From Firmicutes bacterium UBA4049 (GTDB lineage: Bacteria > Bacillota > Desulfotomaculia > Desulfotomaculales > Nap2-2B), in the NCBI GenBank assembly GCA_002382755.1, contig DFZT01000083.1, forward strand, positions 6,954 through 19,517: a DNA stretch of 12,564 nucleotides, given 5' to 3'. This document shows positions 1 through 7,039 of this stretch, piece by piece. The notes under the pieces were generated by a model, which worked only from the letters and a program-made list of their open reading frames with translations, was not told the origin of the DNA and did not search any database. Each line of letters opens with the position of its first letter. The first letter of the stretch is position 1. Position numbers and translations under genes: made by a program.

Positions 1-128
1 CAAACGCCGCAAGCTGCGACCTCCACCAGCGCTTCGCCCGGCTGCAGCTCCGGAACGTCAATACTCGCCCGCTGTAATTTCCCGGGTTCAACCATTTGCC
101 ATGTTTCAATCTTTGAAGGTACGCCCAT
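1..128 (-). CDS. had: 6-hydroxycyclohex-1-ene-1-carbonyl-CoA dehydrogenase, N-terminal part (gene runs off the window)
   Basis: Only the first 42 codons lie in the window. The ATG at 126-128 is preceded by an AGGAGG site (cctcct on the plus strand, 139-144). The translation opens MGVPSKIETWQMVEPGKLQ and reaches VEVAACGV, the N-terminal GroES-like fold of zinc-dependent medium-chain alcohol dehydrogenases, where the Cys of the CGV motif is a zinc ligand. The ITTWQM...PG.L start resembles Had of Thauera and BamQ of Geobacter/Syntrophus. Those enzymes use NAD+ to oxidise 6-hydroxycyclohex-1-ene-1-carbonyl-CoA to the 6-oxo compound, the substrate of BamA. It follows the putative dienoyl-CoA hydratase gene by 70 bp in the same direction, and BamA is two genes upstream, so the ring-modification trio is complete in outline. 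The family call rests on few residues plus context; another zinc alcohol dehydrogenase cannot be excluded. Confidence 0.8.
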   Translation of the reverse strand, partial: MGVPSKIETWQMVEPGKLQRASIDVPELQPGEALVEVAACGV

Positions 129-198
129 TATATAATTTCCTCCTTATAACTTTTTACTTTACACTTTAAAACCCAAGGCCCTCCGCTTAAAAAACAGG

Positions 199-963
199 CT
201 ATTTGCCCTGCCAGACCGGGCGCCTTTTTTCCATAAAGGCCTTTAGCCCTTCCTGCGCATCGGCGGTGACCATCAGTTCCTTAAGATAAATGCGGTCTAT
301 ATCCTTGATGCCCTCTGCAAAACCCTTCCCCAGTCCTGCCCTGGCGGCTTTTTTGGTCATGGCCAGGACAACCGGACTCAGCGCGGTAAATTTCTTTAAG
401 TATTCCATGGCGCTTTCTTTGAAATTATCCGCCGGAAGAACCTTGTTGACTATGCCAAACTTCTCGGCCTGTTCGGCGCCGATTGTATCACCGCTCAAGA
501 GAAGATCCATAGCCCTCGGCCAGGAACAAAGCTTGGGCAGCAGGAAACAGGCGACAGGCGGGAAAACACCCACCTGGATTTCAGGCTGGCCGAGTTTGGC
601 CTTCTCCGAAGCGAGAACCATGTCGCAGAAAAGAACAACTTCGCAGCCGCCGCCGAGCGCCGCGCCGTTAACCAGGCAGATAATCGGTTTTTCCACTGCG
701 TCCATAGCCAGGAAAAGGCGGTCAAAAACATCGATCATGCTGTCCACCTTGTCCGGGGTATGGTCGGCGACATCCACACCCGCCGAGAATGCTTTTCCTT
801 CGGCGTCCAAAATAACCACGCCGCCCGGCTCATCTTTTGCCCACTTAAAGGCCTCGACCATTTCTTCCATCATGGGAATTGTTAAAACATTCAAAGGGGG
901 GCGGGCAAGCGTTATCGTAATAACACCGCTCTCGCTCCCGACTTTAAGAGATTCAAAAGCCAA
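199..963 (-). CDS. dch: Cyclohexa-1,5-diene-1-carbonyl-CoA hydratase (crotonase family)
   Basis: The 254-residue protein is a complete crotonase-fold enzyme. Likely role: add water to the dienoyl-CoA made by benzoyl-CoA reductase, giving 6-hydroxycyclohex-1-ene-1-carbonyl-CoA in the cytoplasm. Visible signatures are the oxyanion-hole segments AFSAG (about residues 58-62) and LGGG (103-106), and both catalytic glutamates of true hydratases, Glu108 in GGGCEVVLFCD and Glu128 in GQPEIQVGVFPP. The start is TTG, with an AAGGGGTG-like ribosome site about 9 nt upstream; no ATG fits better. It lies 104 bp downstream of bamA, separated by a stem-loop, and 70 bp upstream of had. The specific substrate comes from this neighbourhood and from resemblance in the GVDV and IQVGVFPP segments to BamR/Dch proteins; from motifs alone it is an enoyl-CoA hydratase. 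Confidence 0.82.
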   Translation of the reverse strand: MAFESLKVGSESGVITITLARPPLNVLTIPMMEEMVEAFKWAKDEPGGVVILDAEGKAFSAGVDVADHTPDKVDSMIDVFDRLFLAMDAVEKPIICLVNGAALGGGCEVVLFCDMVLASEKAKLGQPEIQVGVFPPVACFLLPKLCSWPRAMDLLLSGDTIGAEQAEKFGIVNKVLPADNFKESAMEYLKKFTALSPVVLAMTKKAARAGLGKGFAEGIKDIDRIYLKELMVTADAQEGLKAFMEKRRPVWQGK

Positions 964-1018
964 AATTATTTCACCCCTTATAACTGGAGTTTTTAAGAAT
1001 CACCCGGATAAATCAAGA

Positions 1019-1053
1019 ATACCAGGCGCCGGACATAAACCAGCGCCTGGTAT
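1019..1053 (-). terminator. 11-bp stem-loop between bamA and dch, possible attenuating terminator
   Basis: ATACCAGGCGC (1019-1029) pairs perfectly with GCGCCTGGTAT (1043-1053) around a 13-nt loop. On the transcribed minus strand it starts 14 nt after the bamA stop codon. The bases after the stem (TCTTGATTTATCC) are only moderately T-rich, so this could be a partial terminator or an mRNA end-protecting hairpin that lowers expression of dch and had relative to bamA. The structure is seen; the role is inferred. Confidence 0.6.
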
Positions 1054-1067
1054 CCCATTTATTATCG

Positions 1068-2201
1068 TTATTTGCCTTCCAAACGGGGACCTAAAACGGC
1101 GTCGACCAGTTCCTGATCGAACGGATGCCCCTCATTACCCAGCTGTCTGTACTTAATAAAGTCAATGACGTCTTTGCCGGTTAGTTTCTTGGTGTTGAAA
1201 GCGTTGAATCCGAGGTAAGCTTCACTCATCATGTTAGCTAACAGCCAGTGACGGTTGGGCAGCTTGGCCTGATCCCAGAAGAACTTCTTCTTGGCCCTGA
1301 CGCCGTCGATGGACATCATCAGGCAGTGGGGGAAGAGGTTGGTAAATGTCCAGATCAGCTTGTTGACTTCGGCGTCTAACAGGGAGAAGTCAACTGTGCA
1401 TTCCTTGACCAGAGCTTTTGCCTCAGCAAGAGCATCGCCAGTTTTGTTTTCGCCGTAGACGATTTGGCCGTTTTCAACATACTTGTCGGTAATTACGTTG
1501 GGGTTGGCAACCCACTGGTCGCCCTTCTTTAATACGGGGACGGCCTTGGTGATCATACCCCAGTCGACAGCCTTGTATGCGCTGATCATCTGGCAGGAAA
1601 TACAGCTCCACATTCCACGCTCGGCTCCAATGTACCAGGGCAGGAAGTCCGACGCGCCGCCAACCGGGGCGGAACCGTGCCTCGGGCCGGCCTGACCGAA
1701 GATAGCCATGTCTGAGGAAACAGCCAGGTCGCAGGCGCCGCCGATTTCCTGGCCGCCTGCTACGCGCATGCCGTTTACCCGGCAGATAACCGGCTTTTTG
1801 CAGTTAAGAATGGCGTCAACCATGCCGTTGAAGAGGTCCATATAGTACCCGTATTCAGTGGTCATGGAATAATACTCGGAATATTCTTTTGTGTTTCCGC
1901 CGGTGCAGAAGGCGTTGCTGCCTACTGCGGTAAAGACCACGGCTGCTACCGTGCGGTCCATGGAAGCCTTGTGGAAACCGGCGATGACTCCCTTGACCAT
2001 TTCTGTGGTGTAGGAGTTAAACTGCGCAGGGTTGTTCAGGGTTATCCAGGCGCTGTTTACGCCTTCAATCGCGTTACCCTTCGGGTCAACAACAGGCTTC
2101 AACTCGTAAATTACGCAGGGCGCTTCGGTGCCAAACCATTGATCGGTGAAAATATTGTGGTCTTTTGCGCCTGATTCGCGCGGCCATTTGTTAATATCCA
2201 T
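1068..2201 (-). CDS. bamA: 6-oxocyclohex-1-ene-1-carbonyl-CoA hydrolase (ring-opening hydrolase)
   Basis: The 377-residue protein matches the length and character of the Oah/BamA family, the ring-opening enzyme of anaerobic benzoyl-CoA degradation. It hydrates 6-oxocyclohex-1-ene-1-carbonyl-CoA and hydrolytically cleaves the ring to 3-hydroxypimeloyl-CoA. It is a crotonase relative with a longer N terminus (about 50 residues before the core) and a long C-terminal helical part. Family-type segments are NNPAQFNSYT (57-66), FCTGGNTKEYSEYY (98-111), CRVNGMRVAGGQEIGGACD (140-158) and GQAGPRHGSAPVGGASDF. The first oxyanion segment is FCTGG rather than the crotonase AFSAG. The ATG at 2199-2201 has a GGGGGAG site about 10 nt upstream and sits behind a consensus promoter. 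BamA is the usual diagnostic marker for anaerobic aromatic degradation, and here it lies among dch, had, thiolase and dehydrogenase genes. Confidence 0.95.
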   Translation of the reverse strand: MDINKWPRESGAKDHNIFTDQWFGTEAPCVIYELKPVVDPKGNAIEGVNSAWITLNNPAQFNSYTTEMVKGVIAGFHKASMDRTVAAVVFTAVGSNAFCTGGNTKEYSEYYSMTTEYGYYMDLFNGMVDAILNCKKPVICRVNGMRVAGGQEIGGACDLAVSSDMAIFGQAGPRHGSAPVGGASDFLPWYIGAERGMWSCISCQMISAYKAVDWGMITKAVPVLKKGDQWVANPNVITDKYVENGQIVYGENKTGDALAEAKALVKECTVDFSLLDAEVNKLIWTFTNLFPHCLMMSIDGVRAKKKFFWDQAKLPNRHWLLANMMSEAYLGFNAFNTKKLTGKDVIDFIKYRQLGNEGHPFDQELVDAVLGPRLEGK

Positions 2202-2245
2202 TAGCTACTACTCCCCCTTATATTTTTAAAAATTTATATGGTTGT

Positions 2246-2275
2246 ATTATAAAATCCCGTGTACAAGCATGTCAA
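2246..2275 (-). promoter_or_regulatory. Consensus sigma-A promoter for bamA with tandem heptamer over the -35
   Basis: Read on the minus strand, TTGACA (2270-2275) and TATAAT (2246-2251) are both perfect and 18 nt apart. Transcription should start near 2240, leaving a leader of about 38 nt. The -35 overlaps a tandem 7-mer, GTCAATA twice at 2271-2284 on the plus strand. The promoter lies in the 128-bp gap after the DUF35 gene, so bamA and the genes behind it can be expressed independently of the thiolase genes. Confidence 0.85.
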
Positions 2276-2329
2276 TAGTCAATAACTTATTCAATTACCT
2301 AATTATGCAACGCCGTATGATGGCTGGTC

Positions 2330-2743
2330 TTATTCGGCGGCTACAAACTCATGGGCTATCTGGCCGTTTTCATAATTGACCACAACCGGCTTAACAGTCA
2401 TACCGACCTTGATATCCATACCCTGCATAGAATCACTCAGGCGCCCGAACATCCTGAAGCCCCCGAAATCCACTACCGCCAGCAGGTAGGGCAGATCGCC
2501 CTCAAAGCCGGTAGGGGCATATTTGACGTTTGTAAAAGTAACCAGCTTGCCCGTGTCAGGGACCTTGACCCATTCCAAAGAACCGCTTAAGCAGCCCGGG
2601 CAGTCCATCCTAGGAGGGAAATAGGTCTTGTTGCACTTGGGGCAATGGGTTGTGTAAACTTCGCCACTTTCCAGCTTATCGACGTACTCGCCTACTTTTG
2701 TAACTGCGGTAAAGCTCTTCCGTCCAAACTTTTCAAACCCCAC
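2330..2743 (-). CDS. DUF35 zinc-ribbon/OB-fold protein, partner subunit of the adjacent thiolase
   Basis: The 137-residue protein has a rubredoxin-like zinc ribbon with Cys34, Cys37, Cys48 and Cys51 (HCPKC and DCPGC), followed by an OB-fold domain over about residues 60-137. This is the standard DUF35 layout (PF12172 plus PF01796). Such proteins form complexes with SCP-x-type thiolases; BbsA of the benzoylsuccinyl-CoA thiolase BbsAB in toluene degradation is the best precedent. The start is GTG, and its GGGGAGG site lies within the last codons of the thiolase gene 6 bp upstream, so the two are translationally linked. The inferred role is structural or CoA-binding support for the thiolase reaction; it shows no catalytic motif of its own. 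The gene order thiolase then DUF35 strongly supports a complex. Confidence 0.88.
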   Translation of the reverse strand: MGFEKFGRKSFTAVTKVGEYVDKLESGEVYTTHCPKCNKTYFPPRMDCPGCLSGSLEWVKVPDTGKLVTFTNVKYAPTGFEGDLPYLLAVVDFGGFRMFGRLSDSMQGMDIKVGMTVKPVVVNYENGQIAHEFVAAE

Positions 2744-2749
2744 GTTGTT

Positions 2750-3907
2750 CTACCTCCCCAATATTATAACGTTCCCGTAGATACCTACGCCGCCGATATT
2801 GTGAACGAGGCCGATTTCAGCGTTCGGCACCTGGATGGCGCCCGCCTCTCCGCGTAGCTGCAGAACAATCGTCCTGAGCTGCGAACCGCCTGTAGCGCCG
2901 ATGGGATGCCCTTTGGAAAGCAACCCGCCGTCTACATTGACTGGAATTTTACCTTCGAGATATGTTTGTTTATCGCGGATCAGGCTGGGTCCTTCTCCAG
3001 GTTTGGCAAAGCCAAGAGCCTCGTAGGCCAGAATTTCCGCAATGGTGAAGCAGTCGTGAACTTCGGCCACATCAATATCCTGAGGCCCCACACCGGCCAT
3101 AGCGTAGGCCTTTTCTCCGGCTATGCGCGCGCATTCCAGGCCTCTCATGTGTTCCCTGCTGGCCAGGTTCATCGGCGCGTTGGATTGGCCGACTCCCATA
3201 ACCCAAACCGGCTTCTTGCTTAATTCCTTGGCCCTGTCAGCCGAGGCCAGGATAACACAGGAGGATCCGTCTGCATTTGCGCAGCAGTCCATAACTTTTA
3301 AGGGACTGGAAACAAAACCTGACTCCATCACCTGCTCAAAAGTAACCTTCTTGCGGTAGACTGCCTTTTCATTTAACTGCCCGTACGTCGACGCTTTAAC
3401 ACGGACCAGGGCCAGGTCCTCCGGTTGCGTGCCAAAGTTGGCGAAATGCGCCTGGGCGTACATGGCGTAATAAGCCGGCATGGATGTCCCGTAAGGCGAC
3501 TCCCACATTACGTCGGCGCCGCGCCCCATGCGCTCCTGGACATCCTGGGAGGTAATTTCGGACATTTTCTGGAATCCCAGGACACAAACAACATCGTAAA
3601 GCCCGCTTTTGATAAATGAGTACGCGATTGCAAACCCTGTCGTGCTTGAGGAACACAGGGATTCAACCATAAAGGTGGGCGCGGGGTTTAGCCCCAGGTA
3701 CTCGTCAATCAAGCTCGAGGGACTGCGCTGCTTATCGTACTCGGGAGCGCAGCAGACTATTAAGGCTTTGATTTCTTTCGAGGAAATTCCTGCATCCTGC
3801 ATAGCTTCCCTGTAGGCTTCGAAACACAGCTCCCGGATACCGCCGGGATAACCGCGCACAAAAGCGCTCTGGCCTACTCCAATAACGGCCACATCTTTAT
3901 CAGGCAT
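2750..3907 (-). CDS. SCP-x-type thiolase, candidate 3-oxopimeloyl-CoA thiolase
   Basis: The protein has 385 residues from the ATG at 3905-3907, chosen because AGGAGG (3915-3920) lies exactly 7 nt upstream; the TTG two codons earlier is too close to it. It has thiolase-fold halves with the nucleophile Cys85 in ESLCSSSTTG, His284 in EVHDCF and His334 in GHPIGATGG. The second cysteine of classical biosynthetic and degradative thiolases (CIGGG) is absent; the equivalent place reads HNIGGVG (369-375). That marks the SCP-x/BbsB-like branch, which acts with DUF35 partners. In this operon a plausible reaction is CoA-dependent cleavage of 3-oxopimeloyl-CoA to glutaryl-CoA and acetyl-CoA, or of another aromatic-derived 3-oxoacyl-CoA. 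The family is firm; the substrate is inferred from position. It lies 34 bp downstream of the SDR gene. Confidence 0.85.
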   Translation of the reverse strand: MPDKDVAVIGVGQSAFVRGYPGGIRELCFEAYREAMQDAGISSKEIKALIVCCAPEYDKQRSPSSLIDEYLGLNPAPTFMVESLCSSSTTGFAIAYSFIKSGLYDVVCVLGFQKMSEITSQDVQERMGRGADVMWESPYGTSMPAYYAMYAQAHFANFGTQPEDLALVRVKASTYGQLNEKAVYRKKVTFEQVMESGFVSSPLKVMDCCANADGSSCVILASADRAKELSKKPVWVMGVGQSNAPMNLASREHMRGLECARIAGEKAYAMAGVGPQDIDVAEVHDCFTIAEILAYEALGFAKPGEGPSLIRDKQTYLEGKIPVNVDGGLLSKGHPIGATGGSQLRTIVLQLRGEAGAIQVPNAEIGLVHNIGGVGIYGNVIILGR

Positions 3908-3941
3908 CGTCAAACCTCCTAAATTAAGTACGTTTATTTGC

Positions 3942-4688
3942 CTAAAGCATTACCATACCGCCGTCCACACAGATGGTCTGCCCGGTTACATATGATGCTT
4001 CATCAGAGGCTAAGAATGATACAACTGGCCCAATCTCCTCAGGCGGCGCCCACCTTCCCAGCGGAATGCGCTCCAGGTACTTGTCTTTGAAACGGGGGTC
4101 GGTGGCGATTACTCTGGTCATATCAGTCTCCGCCATTGGGGAGATGCAGTTCACCCGGATGTTGTACTTGGCCAGCTCCTTAGCTGCCGATTTGGTTAAA
4201 GCGTGTACCCCTCCCTTTGCTGCCGTATAATTTACCTGTCCTATTGTGCCCATTAAGCCGGCTGAGGAAGTAACGTTGATAATGGAACCCGTCTTCCTTT
4301 CCAGCATTGCGTTGGCCACGGCCTGAATGCAGTAAAAAGTCCCCGTGAGATTGATCCGGATAATATCGTCCCACACTTCTTCGGTCATCTTCAGAAGCAT
4401 GGCCGGCTTGCTTATTCCCGCATTGTTGAACAAGCCGTCGATCTTCCCGAAGGCGCTCATCGTCGCATCGACCATTTCCTGCACCTCGGAGCGCTTGCCC
4501 ACGTCAGCCCTGAAAACCATGACCTTGCGTCCAAGGTCCTCGCACGCTTTTACAATAGCGTCTTCTTCGGAAATTTTCCGGCTGACCAGGCACAGATCAG
4601 CTCCATCTTTGGCCAGAGTAATAGCTACTCCCTCGCCAATACCCATTCTTGCTCCGGTTACAATGATTACTTTTCCATCTAAGCGCAC
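3942..4688 (-). CDS. Short-chain dehydrogenase/reductase, candidate 3-hydroxypimeloyl-CoA dehydrogenase
   Basis: The 248-residue protein is a classical SDR. It has the Rossmann motif TGARMGIG (11-18), NNAG (88-91), catalytic Asn113, Ser141, Tyr154 and Lys158 (YTAAK), and a C-terminal DGG end as in FabG-like enzymes. Residues after strand 2 read VSRK (35-38), where an Arg two positions after the usual acid could favour NADP; cofactor choice is not certain. The start is GTG at 4686-4688, with AGGAGG (4696-4701) 7 nt upstream. As first gene of the operon ahead of thiolase and DUF35, it is placed to oxidise the 3-hydroxyacyl-CoA released by BamA to a 3-oxoacyl-CoA. SDRs sit with BbsA/BbsB-type genes in the toluene bbs operon (BbsC/D), a useful analogy. 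The specific substrate is inferred. Confidence 0.85.
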   Translation of the reverse strand: MRLDGKVIIVTGARMGIGEGVAITLAKDGADLCLVSRKISEEDAIVKACEDLGRKVMVFRADVGKRSEVQEMVDATMSAFGKIDGLFNNAGISKPAMLLKMTEEVWDDIIRINLTGTFYCIQAVANAMLERKTGSIINVTSSAGLMGTIGQVNYTAAKGGVHALTKSAAKELAKYNIRVNCISPMAETDMTRVIATDPRFKDKYLERIPLGRWAPPEEIGPVVSFLASDEASYVTGQTICVDGGMVML

Positions 4689-4832
4689 AATCTTTCCTCC
4701 TTGGTCTTTTTATTACCGTACCATTTCTAACTTGATAAAAAGAGGACATCATCGCTGCCGCCCAAGGGCAGCCTCCTGTGTCCGGGTGAAACGGCCTTGC
4801 TGTCGCTTCTCTTGCGCCGGTTTACATAGGCT

Positions 4833-4848
4833 TTCTTTAAATAAAGAA
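4833..4848. promoter_or_regulatory. Perfect palindrome TTCTTTAAATAAAGAA, candidate operator
   Basis: TTCTTTA and TAAAGAA form 7-nt inverted arms around AA. The site is 145-160 bp upstream of the SDR start and about 325 bp upstream of the kinase promoter, a reasonable distance for a dimeric activator. Symmetry is seen; binding by the adjacent response regulator or any other protein is a guess. Confidence 0.35.
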
Positions 4849-5173
4849 CTGCGCGCTCCACCTTTCTTCCGGTTTTCTCCAGCGTGCTTTAAACCAGCTA
4901 TGCCCATAACTTCTTTACCCTTTATCGAAGAAATCCTATTACTCGTCGCGAAGTTATGTTTTTTTGAGGCGTAACCTGAGAAAATCTTCCGCCGGGGGGA
5001 AGTTCAACCGGGAGATATCGCTAACCTCTGGCAAATTGCAAGCAGCGAACCTCCATAAAAATAGTAAAATATCTATATATAAAAGAAAATCGCTAAAAAG
5101 AATGAGTAAGGGTTTAAAAATGGGTGAAATAGGCAGTAACTCGTTAGGGCTAGTCCATAAGTATGAAAAATGG

Positions 5174-5202
5174 TTGACAGTCGTGCGGACATGCGTTAGA
5201 AT
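5174..5202 (+). promoter_or_regulatory. Sigma-A promoter for the histidine kinase/response regulator genes
   Basis: TTGACA (5174-5179), 17 nt, TAGAAT (5197-5202): 11 of 12 consensus bases at the ideal spacing. Transcription should start near 5209, about 46 nt before the GTG start at 5255. This rules out the longer open frame from 4964 as the protein start. Confidence 0.85.
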
Positions 5203-5254
5203 TCTTTTGGCGGAAAATAAAAATTTTTTGCGAAAGTTAAAAGGAGGCGCGTTG

Positions 5255-7039
5255 GTGAACACCGGGAAAACACTACCAGGCAGCACACTCCAGGAAACAA
5301 AACCGAAGCTTCTGATTGTTTGCCGGGTAAGTCCCTCGGTCGTCACGCCAAAACAACTGGAGAGCAACCTGCGCCAAATACTGAAAAGGTTCATCCTATC
5401 CTTTGATTTTTACTGGGCCGCCTTTATCCTGCTCCGGCAGGAAAAGCTCCCTGTCTGCATTGATGTCTGCAAGGATTCGCGCAAAAAGGACCGTGCCTGG
5501 GCCGCCCGCTGGCAGGAACTTTCCAAACATCTCTTCTTCCCGGACGGCCCGTTTAATCACAAGGAATGGCTGAAATTGTTCTCGCCGGCCGCCAAAACCA
5601 CGCTGCCCGTAAGGCTGCAGGTTGAGGAACCCAGCGGGACAATGGAAATCGCCATCTTCGACACCGACGCTGAAACCGCCCAACGCCTGCTTGTTAAAAC
5701 AATGTCGCTGGGCAGGCATATGGCGGATATGATTCAGGAATTTGTTTTCCGCAGCTCCCATAAACGCACCCTCAGAAAATTAACAACCTGGCTGGAGATG
5801 GCCAGCACAATCAGTTCATCCCTGGACATCGGCCAGACCCTGCATGTTGTCGCCCAGCTTACCGCCGATTTATTCTCCGCGAGAACAAGCCTCTACCTGC
5901 TGGATGAAAACGAAAACCTTACTCCTGTGGTCGCCGTAGGGAGTTACGACCCCCAACTGCGCAACAAATTTAAAGCTCTTTCAGGCCAAAAACCCTACCC
6001 GGCTATAACACAGGCTGTTCAAACACAGCACCCAGTAATTATCACGCCTGACAACATCCATAATCTGCTCCCGGCCGATATTATTGAAACTTTCAATTAT
6101 CACTGGCTGATTGTGGTTCCCATCCTGAACAAGGATAAAGCAATCGGGATAATGCAGGTTGACCGCCCGCGGGACAGCCGGCTTAAGGGCTTTGAAAACG
6201 AGGCCGCCGAAATCATTTTGGCCATCGCGCGGGTTACGGCCATTGCTATCGAAAATGCAAGTCTGGTTGAAAAACTGGAACAAAAAGAACTGCTCCTTCA
6301 CAAATTGGTCAACAAGATCATCACCGCACAGGAAGACGAGCGCAAACATCTTGCCTCAGAGCTGCACGACAGCGTTATTCAGGCTCTTATTGCCATCTGG
6401 TACCGGCTGCAGAGGATTACTCCGACTTGCAATTCACATCCCGCTGACTGGTACGGAGAAATAACCAACCTGACTAATATTTTAGGAAACCAGATTCAGG
6501 ATATAAGACGGATCCTGTCCGGCTTAAGGCCGATGATTCTGGATAACTACGGCCTGATCCCGGCCATCAAGTCGTATACAAACGAAATTCGTGAAAAACA
6601 TAATATCCCCATCAGTCTTCATTTCCATCTGAACACGCCGGCCGGTCATGACAGACTAGCCGAAGAAAACCTGAGAGGACTGACAGCCAATCCGGGCGAC
6701 AATTTACGCCTGCCGCCCCAAACGGAAATAGCCCTGTTCAGAATTCTGCAGGAGGCGCTGACTAATATAATCAAGCACGCGACGGCTACCAGCGTGGATG
6801 TTGAACTTGTGGTCCGCAAAAAGGACATCCTGCTGACCATCAAGGATAACGGGACAGGTTTTAACCAGAGCTCGTTAGTTAACTCACAAAATTACAACCA
6901 CCTCGGTTTGGCCGGTATGCAGGAAAGAGCGCTTCTTCTGGGAGGAAATTGTATCATTGGTTCCCAGCCGGGGAAAGGAACCTGGATTTCAGTTAAAGTA
7001 CCCTATACAATGGACGTTGAAGGGAGATTGTCTAATTGA
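5255..7039 (+). CDS. Soluble GAF-domain sensor histidine kinase, NarL-type
   Basis: The protein has 594 residues from the GTG at 5255, with AGGAGG (5242-5247) 7 nt upstream; TTG at 5252 is the alternative. It has no membrane segment or signal peptide, so it should sense a cytoplasmic cue. Residues 1-180 match nothing I recognise. A GAF domain follows at about 190-345 (SSSLDIGQTLHVVAQL to GIMQVDRP). Next is a HisKA_3 dimerisation domain with the phosphorylated His371 in SELHDSVIQ, then an HATPase domain with N-box EALTNIIKHA (500-509), G-box DNGTGF (531-536) and GLAGMQERA. It phosphorylates the downstream regulator, whose gene it overlaps by 4 nt. Facing away from the aromatic operon, it could be an aromatic or CoA-thioester sensor like BamW of Geobacter. 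The kinase class is certain; the ligand is not. Confidence 0.93.
   Translation: MNTGKTLPGSTLQETKPKLLIVCRVSPSVVTPKQLESNLRQILKRFILSFDFYWAAFILLRQEKLPVCIDVCKDSRKKDRAWAARWQELSKHLFFPDGPFNHKEWLKLFSPAAKTTLPVRLQVEEPSGTMEIAIFDTDAETAQRLLVKTMSLGRHMADMIQEFVFRSSHKRTLRKLTTWLEMASTISSSLDIGQTLHVVAQLTADLFSARTSLYLLDENENLTPVVAVGSYDPQLRNKFKALSGQKPYPAITQAVQTQHPVIITPDNIHNLLPADIIETFNYHWLIVVPILNKDKAIGIMQVDRPRDSRLKGFENEAAEIILAIARVTAIAIENASLVEKLEQKELLLHKLVNKIITAQEDERKHLASELHDSVIQALIAIWYRLQRITPTCNSHPADWYGEITNLTNILGNQIQDIRRILSGLRPMILDNYGLIPAIKSYTNEIREKHNIPISLHFHLNTPAGHDRLAEENLRGLTANPGDNLRLPPQTEIALFRILQEALTNIIKHATATSVDVELVVRKKDILLTIKDNGTGFNQSSLVNSQNYNHLGLAGMQERALLLGGNCIIGSQPGKGTWISVKVPYTMDVEGRLSN

Larger units (their letters stand above)
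4689..5254. other. Divergent intergenic region between the aromatic operon and the two-component genes
   Basis: No convincing gene lies in these 566 bp. The part near the SDR gene holds a 6-bp stem-loop (GCTGCC 4754-4759 with GGCAGC 4767-4772) and a palindrome at 4833-4848. I see no good sigma-A promoter facing the SDR gene; the best candidate (TTATCA-17-TAATAA on the minus strand, just upstream of the ribosome site) is poor. That would fit an activator-dependent promoter. The part near the kinase is AT-rich and ends with a near-consensus promoter. A reading frame is open from 4964 into the kinase, but the promoter and ribosome site lie inside it. Confidence 0.7.

Noticed and set aside
290..1156. 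288-codon open frame on the plus strand
   Set aside because: It is antisense to dch and bamA, which carry clear family motifs; its translation is low-complexity and unlike any protein family.
2330..4688. Assignment of SDR-thiolase-DUF35 as a toluene bbs operon
   Set aside because: The gene types match BbsA, BbsB and BbsC/D, but no CoA-transferase (bbsEF), benzylsuccinyl-CoA dehydrogenase or bss gene is visible, and the neighbours belong to benzoyl-CoA degradation. Kept only as an analogy.
4702..4735. Possible SDR promoter TTATCA-17-TAATAA on the minus strand
   Set aside because: Only 4/6 and 3/6 matches, and transcription would start within a few bases of the ribosome site.
4860..4895. Possible sigma-54 site (GG-N10-GC) on the minus strand
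   Set aside because: The conserved TTGC element is absent, and a NarL-type regulator does not imply sigma-54.
4964..5254. 97-codon in-frame extension upstream of the kinase start, beginning at an ATG at 4964
   Set aside because: The near-consensus promoter (5174-5202) and AGGAGG site (5242-5247) lie inside it, and its Lys/Ser-rich translation looks like AT-rich noncoding DNA.
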